Shown: piece after piece, positions 24,655 to 33,765 of the stretch
How positions within the stretch are numbered: position 1 is the first letter of the stretch
Layout: the number at the start of each line of letters is the position of its first letter
Assembly (NCBI RefSeq): GCF_002234575.2
Contig: NZ_CP022464.2
Location: 3,844,001-3,908,000, forward strand
Length of the DNA stretch: 64,000 bases
DNA from: Enterocloster bolteae
GTDB lineage: Bacteria; Bacillota; Clostridia; Lachnospirales; Lachnospiraceae
Reading direction: 5' to 3'
Translations under genes and position numbers: made by a program
The notes under the pieces: generated by a model
Databases searched by the model: none
Told to the model about the DNA's origin: nothing
The model's input: only the letters and a program-made list of their open reading frames with translations

Positions 24655-25621
24655 ATATACCTCTTACCGATACCTCCCCTGAAATGACGGCTGATATGTT
24701 TCCGTCCTCCCGTCTGACCAGAAGGCTGCCTTCATTGTCAATGCCCAGGGCCTTTCCTTTGTACTGACCTCTGGGGTCCAGCACCAGGACCTCTTTGTTC
24801 AAGTTGACAAGGGCCTTATTGTAGTCATCCCTGAGACCCGACATATCACATGTCTTCATGAAGATATCATAATAATATTCAAAACTGTCCGCCACTGCGG
24901 CAATGACTAAGCTGCGCTTAATGCTCCTGCCTGCCTCCAGCTTAAGGGAGGTGGCTGTTGCCCTGATTTCCTCCGGAAAGTCATCTATATTTACATTGAT
25001 TCCAATACCGGGTATCACATAGCGGATGCATTCCACTTCCGTACTCATCTCCGTGAGGATTCCGCATATCTTCTTGCCATTCAGAACCGCATCGTTGGGC
25101 CATTTAATCATGGCCTCAAGTCCCGTGCTCTCCTTCACGCCCCTGACCACTGACAGCCCCGCAATAAGGGTCAGCATGGATGCGCTCATGGGAGACATGA
25201 CCGGCCTGAGCACCATGCTCATCCAGATGCCTGTACCGGCCGGGGAGACCCAGCTTTTCCCCCTCCGCCCTTTTCCGGCGGTCTGGCGGTCTGCAACCAC
25301 CAGTGTTCCGTGGGGCGCTCCCTCTTCTGCCAGTTTCCTGGCTCTTATATTGGTGGAATCCGTCTCATCAAAATATTCCAGCCTAGTCCCAATCCACTGC
25401 GTGTGCAGCATGGATGCAAGCTCAGCCTGGGTTATGACGTCAGCACCTTCCACAAGCCGGTATCCCCTGTTCCGGACCGCCTCTATTACATATCCTTCTT
25501 CCCTCAGTTCACCTACAGCCTTCCAGACAGCAGTGCGGGAAACTCCCAGCATCCCGCACAGCTGCTGTCCGGACAGGTAATCTTCGGTGCTTTTGAGCAT
25601 CCGCAAAATCTCTGTCTTCAT
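24641..25621 (-). CDS. birA: Biotin--protein ligase / biotin repressor BirA
   Basis: 326 residues. An N-terminal winged helix (residues 1-60, 'LSGQQLCGMLGVSRTAVWKAV') is followed by the ligase domain with 'DSTN', the biotinyl-AMP loop 'GKGRRGKSWVSP' and 'KWPNDAVLNGKKICGIL'. The C-terminal SH3-like domain is at about 275-326. It attaches biotin to carboxylases, and the DNA-binding domain suggests it also represses biotin genes, none of which are in the window. GAGGAG lies 7 bases before the start. Co-transcribed with mutY. Confidence 0.95.
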   Translation of the reverse strand: MKTEILRMLKSTEDYLSGQQLCGMLGVSRTAVWKAVGELREEGYVIEAVRNRGYRLVEGADVITQAELASMLHTQWIGTRLEYFDETDSTNIRARKLAEEGAPHGTLVVADRQTAGKGRRGKSWVSPAGTGIWMSMVLRPVMSPMSASMLTLIAGLSVVRGVKESTGLEAMIKWPNDAVLNGKKICGILTEMSTEVECIRYVIPGIGINVNIDDFPEEIRATATSLKLEAGRSIKRSLVIAAVADSFEYYYDIFMKTCDMSGLRDDYNKALVNLNKEVLVLDPRGQYKGKALGIDNEGSLLVRREDGNISAVISGEVSVRGIYGYV

Positions 25622-25632
25622 ATGCCGCTCCT

Positions 25633-25935
25633 CTATGCCCAGATACTGATGGCGCTTACGATGCCAAGGACCATAAGACCTGCCGCCAAAGCCAGCTGCA
25701 GGATGCTGGCACCGAACTTTTTCTTATCCCTTCCCCTGGTCTTAAGCTCAAATATTCCGTTTACCGCATTTAACAATGCTGCCAGCAAAAACACCAGAGG
25801 GAAAAGCATATGATTTCCCTCCGGGTTAATGAATGACAGCACAGCCAGGATTACAATGGCAATCCCAAGTATCAGGTGCACCATGTCCAGGAATACCCCG
25901 GAATGGCGTTCACTCCGTCCTCTCTGTCCCTGCAT
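25633..25935 (-). CDS. Small membrane protein of the argF-birA operon
   Basis: 100 residues with three hydrophobic segments (about 17-36, 42-60 and 76-98) and a basic loop 'KTRGRDKKKF'. It starts 3 bases after the argF stop with AGGAGAA inside the argF end, so translation is probably coupled. It ends 11 bases before birA. No function or firm family known to me; similar three-helix proteins are common in Lachnospiraceae. Confidence 0.7.
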   Translation of the reverse strand: MQGQRGRSERHSGVFLDMVHLILGIAIVILAVLSFINPEGNHMLFPLVFLLAALLNAVNGIFELKTRGRDKKKFGASILQLALAAGLMVLGIVSAISIWA

Positions 25936-25938
25936 ATA

Positions 25939-26931
25939 TTATGATTCTCCTAACGTTGCAAGCATAACTGCTTTGATGGTATGCATCCGGTTCTCAGCCT
26001 CGTCAAACACAACCGACTGGCCTGACTCGAATACTTCGTCTGTTACCTCCAGCTCGGACACATTAAAACGTTCTCCCATCTCCTTGCCAATCTTGGTCTT
26101 AAGGTCATGGAAAGAGGGCAGGCAGTGCAGGAAAATGGCATTAGGTCCGGCCAGGTCCATGACAGCCTTTGTCACCTTATATGGAGTCAGCTCCTCAATC
26201 CTCTCCTCCCATACCTCGTCAGGCTCACCCATGGATACCCACACATCCGTATCAATGATATCCGCTCCCTTAACCGCTTCCGCCACATGCTCTGTGAGAG
26301 TAACGGAACCGCCGCTGGCCGCCGCATAGGCCTCGCATTCCTTGACCAGAGATGGATCCGGGAAATACTTAGCCGGAGCACAGGCCACGAAATGCATGCC
26401 CATCTTTGTGCAGGCAATCATCAGGGAGTTACCCATATTATAACGCGCATCTCCCATATACACAAGCTTTAAGCCTTTCAAACATCCCAAATGCTCCCGT
26501 ATGGTGAGAAGATCCGCCAACATCTGGGTGGGGTGGTCCTCATTGGTCAGGCCGTTCCAGACAGGCACACCGGCGTACTTTGCCAGTTCCTCCACGATTT
26601 CCTGTCCGAAACCACGGTATTCGATGCCCTCATACATTCTTCCCAAAACTCTTGCTGTATCCGCAATGCTTTCCTTCTTTCCAATCTGTGACCCAGACGG
26701 GTCCAGATAAGTGGTCCCCATACCCAGGTCATGGGCTGCCACCTCAAAGGCGCACCGCGTTCTGGTACTGGTTTTCTCAAAGATAAGGGCCACATTCTTT
26801 CCGCGCAGCGAATCTACCAGAACCCCCTGTTTCTTTTTATCCTTCAGGTCCGCTGCCAAATCCAGCAGATATGTAATCTCCTCCGGTGTATAATCCTTCA
26901 GTGTCAAAAAATGTCTTCCTTTTAAGTCCAT
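25939..26931 (-). CDS. argF: Ornithine carbamoyltransferase
   Basis: 330 residues from the ATG at 26929-26931 behind GGGAGGA. The carbamoyl phosphate site 'STRTRCAFE' is near residue 57, 'HPTQ' near 133, and the ornithine loops 'DVWVSMGEP' and 'HCLPSFHD' follow. It makes citrulline from ornithine and carbamoyl phosphate in arginine synthesis, or runs in reverse in the deiminase route. No arcA or arcC is adjacent, so the biosynthetic name is preferred. Two ARG-box-like palindromes at 27001-27052 suggest ArgR/AhrC control. First gene of a five-gene run ending with the lipid kinase. Confidence 0.93.
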   Translation of the reverse strand: MDLKGRHFLTLKDYTPEEITYLLDLAADLKDKKKQGVLVDSLRGKNVALIFEKTSTRTRCAFEVAAHDLGMGTTYLDPSGSQIGKKESIADTARVLGRMYEGIEYRGFGQEIVEELAKYAGVPVWNGLTNEDHPTQMLADLLTIREHLGCLKGLKLVYMGDARYNMGNSLMIACTKMGMHFVACAPAKYFPDPSLVKECEAYAAASGGSVTLTEHVAEAVKGADIIDTDVWVSMGEPDEVWEERIEELTPYKVTKAVMDLAGPNAIFLHCLPSFHDLKTKIGKEMGERFNVSELEVTDEVFESGQSVVFDEAENRMHTIKAVMLATLGES

Positions 26932-27000
26932 AGCGTCCTCCCTGTTATGCCGCCCATGTCCTGCCATGGCCCCGGCTTGATTTTCTGCAATAAATAACCA

Positions 27001-27052
27001 TGCATTTCTATTCAAAAACGCATAGTTATTTATATTTATGCATCTTTATGCA
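27001..27052 (-). promoter_or_regulatory. Two ARG-box-like operators upstream of argF
   Basis: Box 1 at 27001-27014 reads TGAATAGAAATGCA on the minus strand. Box 2 at 27039-27052 is the perfect palindrome TGCAT-N4-ATGCA. Both resemble the ArgR/AhrC half-site pattern TNAAT..ATTCA, and they lie 70-120 bases before the argF start. No clear -35/-10 pair can be chosen. Confidence 0.55.
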
Positions 27053-27059
27053 TAATATA

Positions 27060-28292
27060 CTACACCTGCGTGCTGCTGTCAAGTATGGGAATCATGGCTT
27101 TTAATGCAGCGGCACCAGCTTTTTTATGAATCAGGCGCAGCAGTTCCTCCACTGTATAAATTTTAAAACGGCTTATACGGTATTGTTTTGCCAAATCCTC
27201 CAGTATGGACAGGTACAACTCCTTATAGTCCCATCCCTCCTTCAGTTTCAGTTCCTTTGCCAGCCGGGGAAATACCTGCTCTGTATAAACACGGTAGCCC
27301 GCAAGGGGGTCCTTCTGTTCCTCCCGCCCGTGCTTTGCCTCTCCTGCCTCCTGCAGCTCCGGTTCCATGTAAGAAAGGAGGCTCTGTATCTCCGATATCA
27401 TTTTATCAAAATAGTAAGGCTCGCCTTCCGGCGCATCAATATAATAGACACGTCCCGCCAGGCCATAAAGCATACGTTTTCCGTCGAAATACCCCAGCAG
27501 CATGTTTCTTCTCGCCCGGCGTCTGTCAAACTCCAGAAGGCCGCCCAAATCCCTCCTCGGCGCCACATGGTACAGGGTTGCTCCTTCCGGCACCTCCAGC
27601 TTCTTTTCCGTGTCTACACCGTAACCATATATCCGCAGGACAATCACGTCCCTGTAACCTCTGTCCAGAAGCACATCCACCGGCACATTATTAATTCCGC
27701 CGCCGTCCATATAATACTTGCCGCCCAGCCGCTCCTGACGGAAGCCGAGCAGATAGGCGCTGGCCATAAGCAGGTCCGCTATTCCTCCCTCAGGAGCCTC
27801 CTTCACATCGGCAATAAGGGGATGCCGGTCAGAAATGGAGTAGGTTACCACATAGAGCTCCCTGTCAGAATTTCGTATCTTTTCCTCGTCCACCACATCC
27901 TCAATCAAAGCCCTGAGGGGAGCAATATCAAAGCCGCCGTCCCTCAGAACCCGTATGGCCCCGGCTATGAGTTCCCCCACATTAAGGGGCGCCAGACTGG
28001 AAATATTCTTAAGGCTGAATTTTGTCAGACGTTCCATAAGTTCATCATCCACATCCATGACCCTGGAGTAACTGATATTCTCCCAGATGCGCTCTGCCTT
28101 TTCAAAATCATCCATGCAAATAAGGGCACCGTTCAAGGCGCCCACCGAAGTACCCGCGGCGCCCTTTATCCTGATGCCCGCTTCCCTGAGGGCGCGCCAG
28201 GCGCCTATCTGATAAGCGCCTTTTGCCCCTCCGCCCTCCAGGACAATTCCATATTCCTTACTCAAATCCAGCTGCAGCTTAATGATGTCCAC
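27060..28292 (-). CDS. Patatin-like phospholipase family protein
   Basis: 410 residues from a GTG at 28292 that overlaps the end of the NfeD-like gene; a TTG at 28265 is the alternative. The oxyanion loop 'EGGGAKGAYQIG' is at about residue 19. The nucleophile elbow 'GTSVG' has Ser49, and Asp196 lies in 'MDGGG', so the Ser-Asp dyad is intact. This is a cytosolic or membrane-associated acyl hydrolase. The C-terminal 190 residues are helical and charged, with no known domain. Its position after a NfeD-like membrane protein suggests a membrane-related role. A start within the preceding gene implies translational coupling. Confidence 0.88.
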   Translation of the reverse strand: MDIIKLQLDLSKEYGIVLEGGGAKGAYQIGAWRALREAGIRIKGAAGTSVGALNGALICMDDFEKAERIWENISYSRVMDVDDELMERLTKFSLKNISSLAPLNVGELIAGAIRVLRDGGFDIAPLRALIEDVVDEEKIRNSDRELYVVTYSISDRHPLIADVKEAPEGGIADLLMASAYLLGFRQERLGGKYYMDGGGINNVPVDVLLDRGYRDVIVLRIYGYGVDTEKKLEVPEGATLYHVAPRRDLGGLLEFDRRRARRNMLLGYFDGKRMLYGLAGRVYYIDAPEGEPYYFDKMISEIQSLLSYMEPELQEAGEAKHGREEQKDPLAGYRVYTEQVFPRLAKELKLKEGWDYKELYLSILEDLAKQYRISRFKIYTVEELLRLIHKKAGAAALKAMIPILDSSTQV

Positions 28293-28521
28293 CTGCCCTT
28301 TCCCGTCTGCCCAGAATAAATGCCAAAGGACGTATAAGAATAAGCGTGAGGAATGATACGGCCACGAACACTGCCAGCTGCGCCTCCATGGGCAGCCCTG
28401 CCAGAGCTGCCGCAAATCCGCCTATGGCCCCTGCGGCAAACCACAGGGAAGTCAGACATCCGAAAGCCAGCTCCACTCCCAGAAAAATCAAAAATGATAC
28501 AAGCCATCCAACTGATAACAT
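28279..28521 (-). CDS. Short NfeD-like membrane protein
   Basis: 80 residues starting MLSVGWLVSF behind GGAAGGAG. There are two to three hydrophobic helices: 'FLIFLGVELAFGCLTSLWFA' (about 7-26), then the Gly/Ala-rich segment and 'FVAVSFLTLILIRPLAF'. The order and the 'RPLA' end are those of the NfeD membrane half. The protein stops there (GRRERAGGHH), so the soluble OB-fold half present in normal NfeD is missing. NfeD proteins act with SPFH/stomatin partners, and none is in the window. Confidence 0.65.
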   Translation of the reverse strand: MLSVGWLVSFLIFLGVELAFGCLTSLWFAAGAIGGFAAALAGLPMEAQLAVFVAVSFLTLILIRPLAFILGRRERAGGHH

Positions 28522-28568
28522 ATGCACCTTCTCCTTCCTGCGGGCAGATATGGCCAAAAGTCCTTTCC

Positions 28569-29381
28569 TTATGCTGTCTCCGCCGGGACGCTGCAGCTTC
28601 TTCTCTGTCTGGCTGTCTCAAACATAAGAACGGAAGCAGCAATTGCAGCGTTCAGGGATTCCACCTTTCCCTCCATGGGAATCTTCACCAGGCAGTCTGC
28701 CAGCGAGGTGGTTTCCTCCGTAAGACCATTGGCCTCATTTCCAATTAAAAAGCCCACATTGTCAGTATAATCTTCCTGGTCATAATTATTCATACCTTTC
28801 AGATGGGCCGCAAAAAGACGCACCCCCCTGTTTTTCATGAGCAGGCAGGCATCCTGCAGGTCATCTGCATACACAAAGGGCATCCTGAATATGGATCCCA
28901 TCGTGGAGCGTATCACTTTTGGATTATATATATCTGCCGTATCATGATTCATAACAATGCCGGTGATACCAGCGCCCTCTCCTGCCCTGATTATGGTACC
29001 AAGGTTTCCGGGGTCCTGTATCGTCTCCAGTACCATGATGGCCAGAGACCTGCCGTCTGGTGCTGGTTTTACAATGTCATCCATGGTATAGCGCTTCTGC
29101 CTCACCACGGCCAGCACTCCCTGGGGCGTCTGCGTATCTGCCATAACATTCATGACCACATCGCTGACTGTCTCCGGCCGGAACCGCCCCATCCATTTCC
29201 TGTTATCCGCGTCCCCTGCAAAGTTCTCCGTAACATACAGGGCATCCACATCCTCCGGGTTCAGCTCCCTGCACATTCTGAGGCCTTCCACCACATACAT
29301 GCCCTCTTCCCGCCGGGCCTTTGCTTTGCTTCTCAGGCTCACAACACGCTTTACCTGCTTGTTTGATGTACTGTTAATCAT
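28569..29381 (-). CDS. TrmH/SpoU-family RNA 2'-O-methyltransferase
   Basis: 270 residues. An N-terminal substrate-binding domain (about 1-100, 'KARREEGMYVVEGLRM') precedes the SPOUT knot. Motif 1 is 'DPGNLGTIIRAGEGAG', motif 2 'FLIGNEANGL' and motif 3 'IPMEGKVESLNAAIAASV'. It methylates a ribose 2'-OH in rRNA or tRNA using S-adenosylmethionine. The exact site cannot be told from sequence; RlmB- or TsnR-like 23S targets are likely. It follows nadE by 24 bases. Confidence 0.9.
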   Translation of the reverse strand: MINSTSNKQVKRVVSLRSKAKARREEGMYVVEGLRMCRELNPEDVDALYVTENFAGDADNRKWMGRFRPETVSDVVMNVMADTQTPQGVLAVVRQKRYTMDDIVKPAPDGRSLAIMVLETIQDPGNLGTIIRAGEGAGITGIVMNHDTADIYNPKVIRSTMGSIFRMPFVYADDLQDACLLMKNRGVRLFAAHLKGMNNYDQEDYTDNVGFLIGNEANGLTEETTSLADCLVKIPMEGKVESLNAAIAASVLMFETARQRRSCSVPAETA

Positions 29382-29405
29382 CCGTATTCATTCTCCTGAC
29401 ACTGC

Positions 29406-31385
29406 TTATTTGATGCCTTCCAGTTCCTCCAGCCACACCCTGCCCGATGCGTCGCTGGGCATCCTCAAATCCCCTCTGGGGGAAACCGCCACAGAACCCA
29501 CCTTAGGCCCGTCCGGAAGGCAGGAACGCTTAAACTGCTGGCTGAAGAAACGTCTGTAGAACACGTTCAGCCATTTAAGGATCGTCTCCCTGTCATACTG
29601 AGACTTAAACGCCTGGATTGCCAGACGGTAAATCTTGGACGGGGCATATCCGTATCTGAGTATATAGTAAAGATAAAAGTCATGAAGCTCATAAGGCCCC
29701 ACCAAATCCTCTGTTTTCTGTGAAATCTGGCCGTCCTCCGGGGGCAGAAGTTCAGGACTCACAGGTGTATCCAGCACATCAAGGAGCACATCCGCCAGCT
29801 CCTTTTCATTGCATGTATCCGCATAGTAGCGGACCAGATGACGGACCAGGGTCTTGGGAACCGACCCATTGACACCATACATGGACATGTGGTCGCCGTT
29901 ATAGGTAGCCCATCCCAGGGCAAGCTCCGACATGTCTCCGGTCCCGATTACCAGGCCTCCCACCTCATTGGCGATATCCATGAGAACCTGGGTTCTTTCT
30001 CTGGCCTGGCTGTTCTCATAGGTCACATCATGTTTGTCCATATCATGGCCGATATCTTCAAAATGGCGTGTCACCGCCTCCCTGATATTAATTTCGCGGA
30101 GTTTTGCCCCCACCTTTCCGGCCAGGGTGCAGGCATTATTATAAGTCCTGTCTGTGGTCCCGAAGCAGGGCATGGTTATGCAATGTATGCCGGACCTGGG
30201 GATCCTGAGGCTGTCAAAAGCCCTCACAGTTACCAGCAGAGCCAGCGTGGAGTCAAGCCCTCCCGACAGTCCTATCACTGCTTCATGGCATCCCGTGTGC
30301 TCCAGACGCTTCTTAAGACCCATGGCCTGAATGGATAGTATCTCCTCACACCGCCTGTTTCTCTGTCTCTCATCCCTGGGCACAAAGGGAGCCGGGTCCA
30401 CGTACCGGAGCACATCACCGCCCGGCTGCGTGGAACCATGGGTCTGGGTATCCTGACTCCCTGCGCTGTCCTCCGAAACCGCATCAAAGCTGAACTCCAC
30501 GGTCAGATACCCGCCTTCCTCCCTGGCTGCTGCCGGGTCCGGGAATGTGCTCATGCGCCTGCGCTCACTGTCCAGGCGTTCCAAATCCATATCAGCACAT
30601 ATGCTCTCGTTGATAAACCGTCTGGACTCCACCAGACAGGTCCCGTTTTCAGCTATAATATTCTGGCCGCCAAACACCAAATCCTGGGTGGATTCCCCCT
30701 CCCCCGCATTGGCATAGACATACCCGCACACCAGCCTGGCTGACTGGCTGCATATCAGATCATGGCGGTACATGTCCTTGCCTGTGGTCTCATCGCTGGC
30801 AGAGCAGTTTACCACCACCGTGGCCCCGGCCAGGGCATGTCTGATGCTGGGCGGGCATGGCACCCACACGTCCTCGCATATTTCAGCTGCCACCGTAAGT
30901 TCCGGCATGGTATTGCACCTGAATAAAAGGTTGGTGCCCATTGGGACCTTCTCTCCGTTCCAGCAGGTCATCACCGGCCGTTCATTGCCCGGGCAAAAAT
31001 TCCTGGCCTCATAAAACTCCGAATAATTAGGCAGGTTCCGCTTGGGCACTACGCCTATAAGTCTGCCCTTTTGGATGGCTGCCGCTGCATTGTAGAGCTT
31101 CCCGTCCCGCTCCCAGGGAAGCCCCAAAAACACCAGGATGTCCTTTCCGTCCGTAAACCGGACAATACGGCCCAGCTCTTCCTTCGCCCTTCTCAGCAGG
31201 GCCTTCTGACCAAACAGGTCCGCACATGTATACGCGGTAAGGCAAAGCTCCGGAAACACCATAAGCTTCACTCCCCTGCTGTATCCCTGACCAATCAAGT
31301 CCATAATCTGCTGTGCGTTATATTGTGGGTCAGCCACCCTGACCTTTGGCGTGGCAGCTGCTACCCTTAAAAATCCATCTTTCAT
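29406..31385 (-). CDS. nadE: Glutamine-dependent NAD+ synthetase
   Basis: 659 residues from MKDGFLRVAA behind TGGAGG; the longer frame has no ribosome site. The N-terminal nitrilase-type glutaminase has Glu46, Lys115 and Cys170 ('AAEICEDVW'). The C-terminal synthetase has the PP-loop 'GLSGGLDST' at about 372-380 and 'GTGDMSELALGW'. It amidates nicotinate adenine dinucleotide with ammonia channelled from glutamine. The linker at about 300-325 is Ser/Thr/Gln-rich. First gene of a nadE-methyltransferase-NfeD-patatin run. Confidence 0.95.
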   Translation of the reverse strand: MKDGFLRVAAATPKVRVADPQYNAQQIMDLIGQGYSRGVKLMVFPELCLTAYTCADLFGQKALLRRAKEELGRIVRFTDGKDILVFLGLPWERDGKLYNAAAAIQKGRLIGVVPKRNLPNYSEFYEARNFCPGNERPVMTCWNGEKVPMGTNLLFRCNTMPELTVAAEICEDVWVPCPPSIRHALAGATVVVNCSASDETTGKDMYRHDLICSQSARLVCGYVYANAGEGESTQDLVFGGQNIIAENGTCLVESRRFINESICADMDLERLDSERRRMSTFPDPAAAREEGGYLTVEFSFDAVSEDSAGSQDTQTHGSTQPGGDVLRYVDPAPFVPRDERQRNRRCEEILSIQAMGLKKRLEHTGCHEAVIGLSGGLDSTLALLVTVRAFDSLRIPRSGIHCITMPCFGTTDRTYNNACTLAGKVGAKLREINIREAVTRHFEDIGHDMDKHDVTYENSQARERTQVLMDIANEVGGLVIGTGDMSELALGWATYNGDHMSMYGVNGSVPKTLVRHLVRYYADTCNEKELADVLLDVLDTPVSPELLPPEDGQISQKTEDLVGPYELHDFYLYYILRYGYAPSKIYRLAIQAFKSQYDRETILKWLNVFYRRFFSQQFKRSCLPDGPKVGSVAVSPRGDLRMPSDASGRVWLEELEGIK

Positions 31386-31569
31386 GTCTGGCCTCCATTG
31401 AAAATAATTGTTTTGATTTAATATACCACAGATTGACAGAAAAATATAGGGAGGAATTGGGCCGGATAGGTACATGAACCAGGGAAGAGTTTGGGAAAAA
31501 CTCCCCATTTACATCCCCTCAATTCTATTATACAATCATAAAAACAAATAAAATACAGGAGTTGTTTCT

Positions 31570-32313
31570 ATGATGATAAATGAATTTTCCAGAACTGAGA
31601 TGCTCATAGGCACTGAGGGGATGAATAAGCTTAAGAACTCCACAGTGGCTGTATTCGGAGTCGGAGGGGTTGGGTCCCATGCAGCGGAGGCCCTGGCCAG
31701 GTGCGGGGTGGGGCGCCTGATTCTTGTGGACAATGATACGGTTTCCCTCACCAACATTAACCGGCAGAGTATTGCGCTCCACAGTACCATGGGGCAGTTT
31801 AAGACCCGGGTCATGAAGGACAAAATTGCTGACATCTGTCCCGGCACACAGGTTATTACCTTTGAGGAATTTGTGCTTCCCGATAATATAGAAAGCCTTT
31901 TTGAACGTATGAAGCACCAGATGGGACAGGGCAGCTCTGTGGATTATATCCTGGATGCCATAGATACCGTGACAGCCAAACTTGCCCTGGCAGGCTTTGC
32001 CGCCTCCCACGCTGTCCCTGTGATCGCTTCCATGGGTACCGGCAACAAGCTTCACCCGGAACTCTTTCGTATATCCGATATCTCCCAGACCTCTGTATGC
32101 CCCCTCTGCAAGGTAATGCGCAGGGAACTAAAAGCCAGGAACATCAGGGAACTAAAGGTCTGCTGGTCGCCGGAACAGCCTCTTACCCCCGGACAGACAG
32201 CGGAGGATACCGGGTGCCGCCGCGCCACTCCCGGAAGCATTTCTTTTGTACCGCCTGTGGCCGGACTTGTTATTGCAGGAGAAATCATAAGGGATATCTG
32301 CGGGCTGGCTTAG
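31570..32313 (+). CDS. tcdA: tRNA threonylcarbamoyladenosine dehydratase (CsdL/TcdA)
   Basis: 247 residues. The ThiF/E1-like Rossmann motif 'VFGVGGVGSHAAEAL' is near residue 28. 'VDNDTVSLTNINRQ' binds ATP, and 'VCPLCKVMRRELKAR' is the TcdA-type segment. The enzyme cyclises the tRNA t6A37 modification to ct6A using ATP. GGAG lies 8 bases before the first ATG. It is the only plus-strand gene here, divergent from nadE, with a strong terminator overlapping its stop codon. Confidence 0.9.
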   Translation: MMINEFSRTEMLIGTEGMNKLKNSTVAVFGVGGVGSHAAEALARCGVGRLILVDNDTVSLTNINRQSIALHSTMGQFKTRVMKDKIADICPGTQVITFEEFVLPDNIESLFERMKHQMGQGSSVDYILDAIDTVTAKLALAGFAASHAVPVIASMGTGNKLHPELFRISDISQTSVCPLCKVMRRELKARNIRELKVCWSPEQPLTPGQTAEDTGCRRATPGSISFVPPVAGLVIAGEIIRDICGLA

Positions 32314-32335
32314 CCGCAGATATCCCTCTTCGTTT
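32290..32335 (+). terminator. Terminator overlapping the tcdA stop codon
   Basis: Perfect 14-bp stem (AGGGATATCTGCGG at 32290-32303 with 32314-32327), then CTTCGTTTT. It serves tcdA and may also catch the convergent YitT transcript. Confidence 0.8.
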
Positions 32336-32355
32336 TATAATGATTCATACCGGCC

Positions 32356-33255
32356 CTATTCCAGGGGCGCCCGGTAAAACCTGCCTACAAACTGCTGTGT
32401 CCTCAGCACATTGATAATGATATGTTCATCTGCTTCCTGCATGATGTGGATGGCGTTGTTTACCTCATAGGCTGATATGACTGTATTTAAAAGGTACATT
32501 TTCTTTTTGCTGTACCCTCCCATAGCTTCCACACAGGACATTCCATGGCGGAAATGGCTGATATAGGCGTCCACCACCTGCTGCCCCTTCATGGTGGTTG
32601 CCTGAAGGGTAACCAGCTCATAGCGGTGGTGGAAGGCGGAAATCATGCGTGTGGAGATGAACTGGAAGATAATGGAGTATCCCGCGTGCTTCCAGCCGAA
32701 AATGGCACCGTAAAAGCAGTACATAACAGCATTTCCAAAAAACACATAGGACCAGATGGAGTGCCCGGTGCGGTTGGATACAAACAGGGCTATAAAGTCC
32801 GTGCCTCCGGTGGACGCGTTTCCCCTGAGAGCAATGACGATTGCACTTCCAAAGATGACGCCGCCAAAAATAACATTCAGCACCTCATCTGTAAAGATGG
32901 GGCTGAAGTTGAATATCTGCAGAAAAATACTGCTTAAGAATACCTGCACCAGGGAAAATATGGTAAAACGGAAGCTGATTCCCTTGCAGCACAGGACTGC
33001 CACCGGAATATTCAGCATAATCATGGTGACCTGCATGGGAATATTAAGCCCGTTCAATTCCCCCAGCCGTTCCACAAGCATGGCCATGCCTGTAAATCCA
33101 CCGGATATGATACCGGCCGGCCGCACAAAAACCTGCAGTGCATAGGACTGGATGAGGGCGGATACAAACACCGCAGCCACTGTGATACCGGTTCTTACCC
33201 GCCTGTCTTTCTTCCATTGATTGATAAAAGCTGAGATTCTCAGAATCTGTCCCAT
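32356..33255 (-). CDS. YitT family membrane protein
   Basis: 299 residues. There are five to six hydrophobic helices in the first 190 residues, including 'GGFTGMAMLVERL' and 'RGNASTGGTDFIALFV', signatures of the YitT domain. A cytosolic DUF2179 domain (about 205-290, 'HGMSCVEAMGGYSKKKMYLL') follows. The transported substrate is unknown. It starts 30 bases after the Rrf2 gene, so it is probably co-transcribed with and regulated by that factor. Confidence 0.9.
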   Translation of the reverse strand: MGQILRISAFINQWKKDRRVRTGITVAAVFVSALIQSYALQVFVRPAGIISGGFTGMAMLVERLGELNGLNIPMQVTMIMLNIPVAVLCCKGISFRFTIFSLVQVFLSSIFLQIFNFSPIFTDEVLNVIFGGVIFGSAIVIALRGNASTGGTDFIALFVSNRTGHSIWSYVFFGNAVMYCFYGAIFGWKHAGYSIIFQFISTRMISAFHHRYELVTLQATTMKGQQVVDAYISHFRHGMSCVEAMGGYSKKKMYLLNTVISAYEVNNAIHIMQEADEHIIINVLRTQQFVGRFYRAPLE

Positions 33256-33285
33256 AGGAAAATTCGCTCCTGTTTCATTTAGTTA

Positions 33286-33720
33286 TCATATCACATAATT
33301 ATCCTTCATGCTTTTTTGCCACTGTACCAAATCCTCCAGCGTATATTTATCCACCACTCCGCTGATGGCCTCATCCAGCTCGCGCCACAGACGCAGGGTC
33401 ACACAGTCCATCTGCCTGGTACAGGGGTTTTTATCTCCGCTTAAGCAGTCCACCGGAGCCAGGCTTCCCTCTGTGATTCTCAAAATGGAACCCACCGTAT
33501 AGTCCGATGACGGTCTGGCCAGATAATAACCCCCCTGATTTCCCCTGATGCTGCGCACAAATCCGGCTCTGGATAAGATAGAGATAATCTGCTCCAGATA
33601 TTTACCGGATATCCCCTGCCGGTTGGCTATGTCTTTTATTTTAACGGGCTCGCCGTCTCCGTGGATGGCTAAATCCACCATGGTGCGGAGAGCATAACGG
33701 CCTTTTGTCGATACTAGCAT
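33286..33720 (-). CDS. Rrf2-family regulator with a three-Cys cluster motif
   Basis: 144 residues. The winged helix has the Rrf2 signature 'MLVSTKGRYALRTMVDLA' and 'KIKDIANRQGISGKYLEQI'. Cys92, Cys100 and Cys106 ('DCLSGDKNPC', 'CTRQMDC') occupy the place of the IscR cluster ligands (spacing 7 and 5), so an iron-sulphur or redox-sensing role is likely. CymR-type members lack these. The likely autoregulatory site is a palindrome between its own -35 and -10. It is divergent from the superoxide reductase gene, which would fit a redox regulon. Confidence 0.88.
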   Translation of the reverse strand: MLVSTKGRYALRTMVDLAIHGDGEPVKIKDIANRQGISGKYLEQIISILSRAGFVRSIRGNQGGYYLARPSSDYTVGSILRITEGSLAPVDCLSGDKNPCTRQMDCVTLRLWRELDEAISGVVDKYTLEDLVQWQKSMKDNYVI

Positions 33721-33765
33721 GTATGTTCACGTCCTTTGTCTTAAATTTTATCCTGCCATGAGTAT

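Noticed and set aside
27126..28319. 397-codon plus-strand open frame
   Set aside because: Antisense to the patatin-like gene; no recognisable domain.
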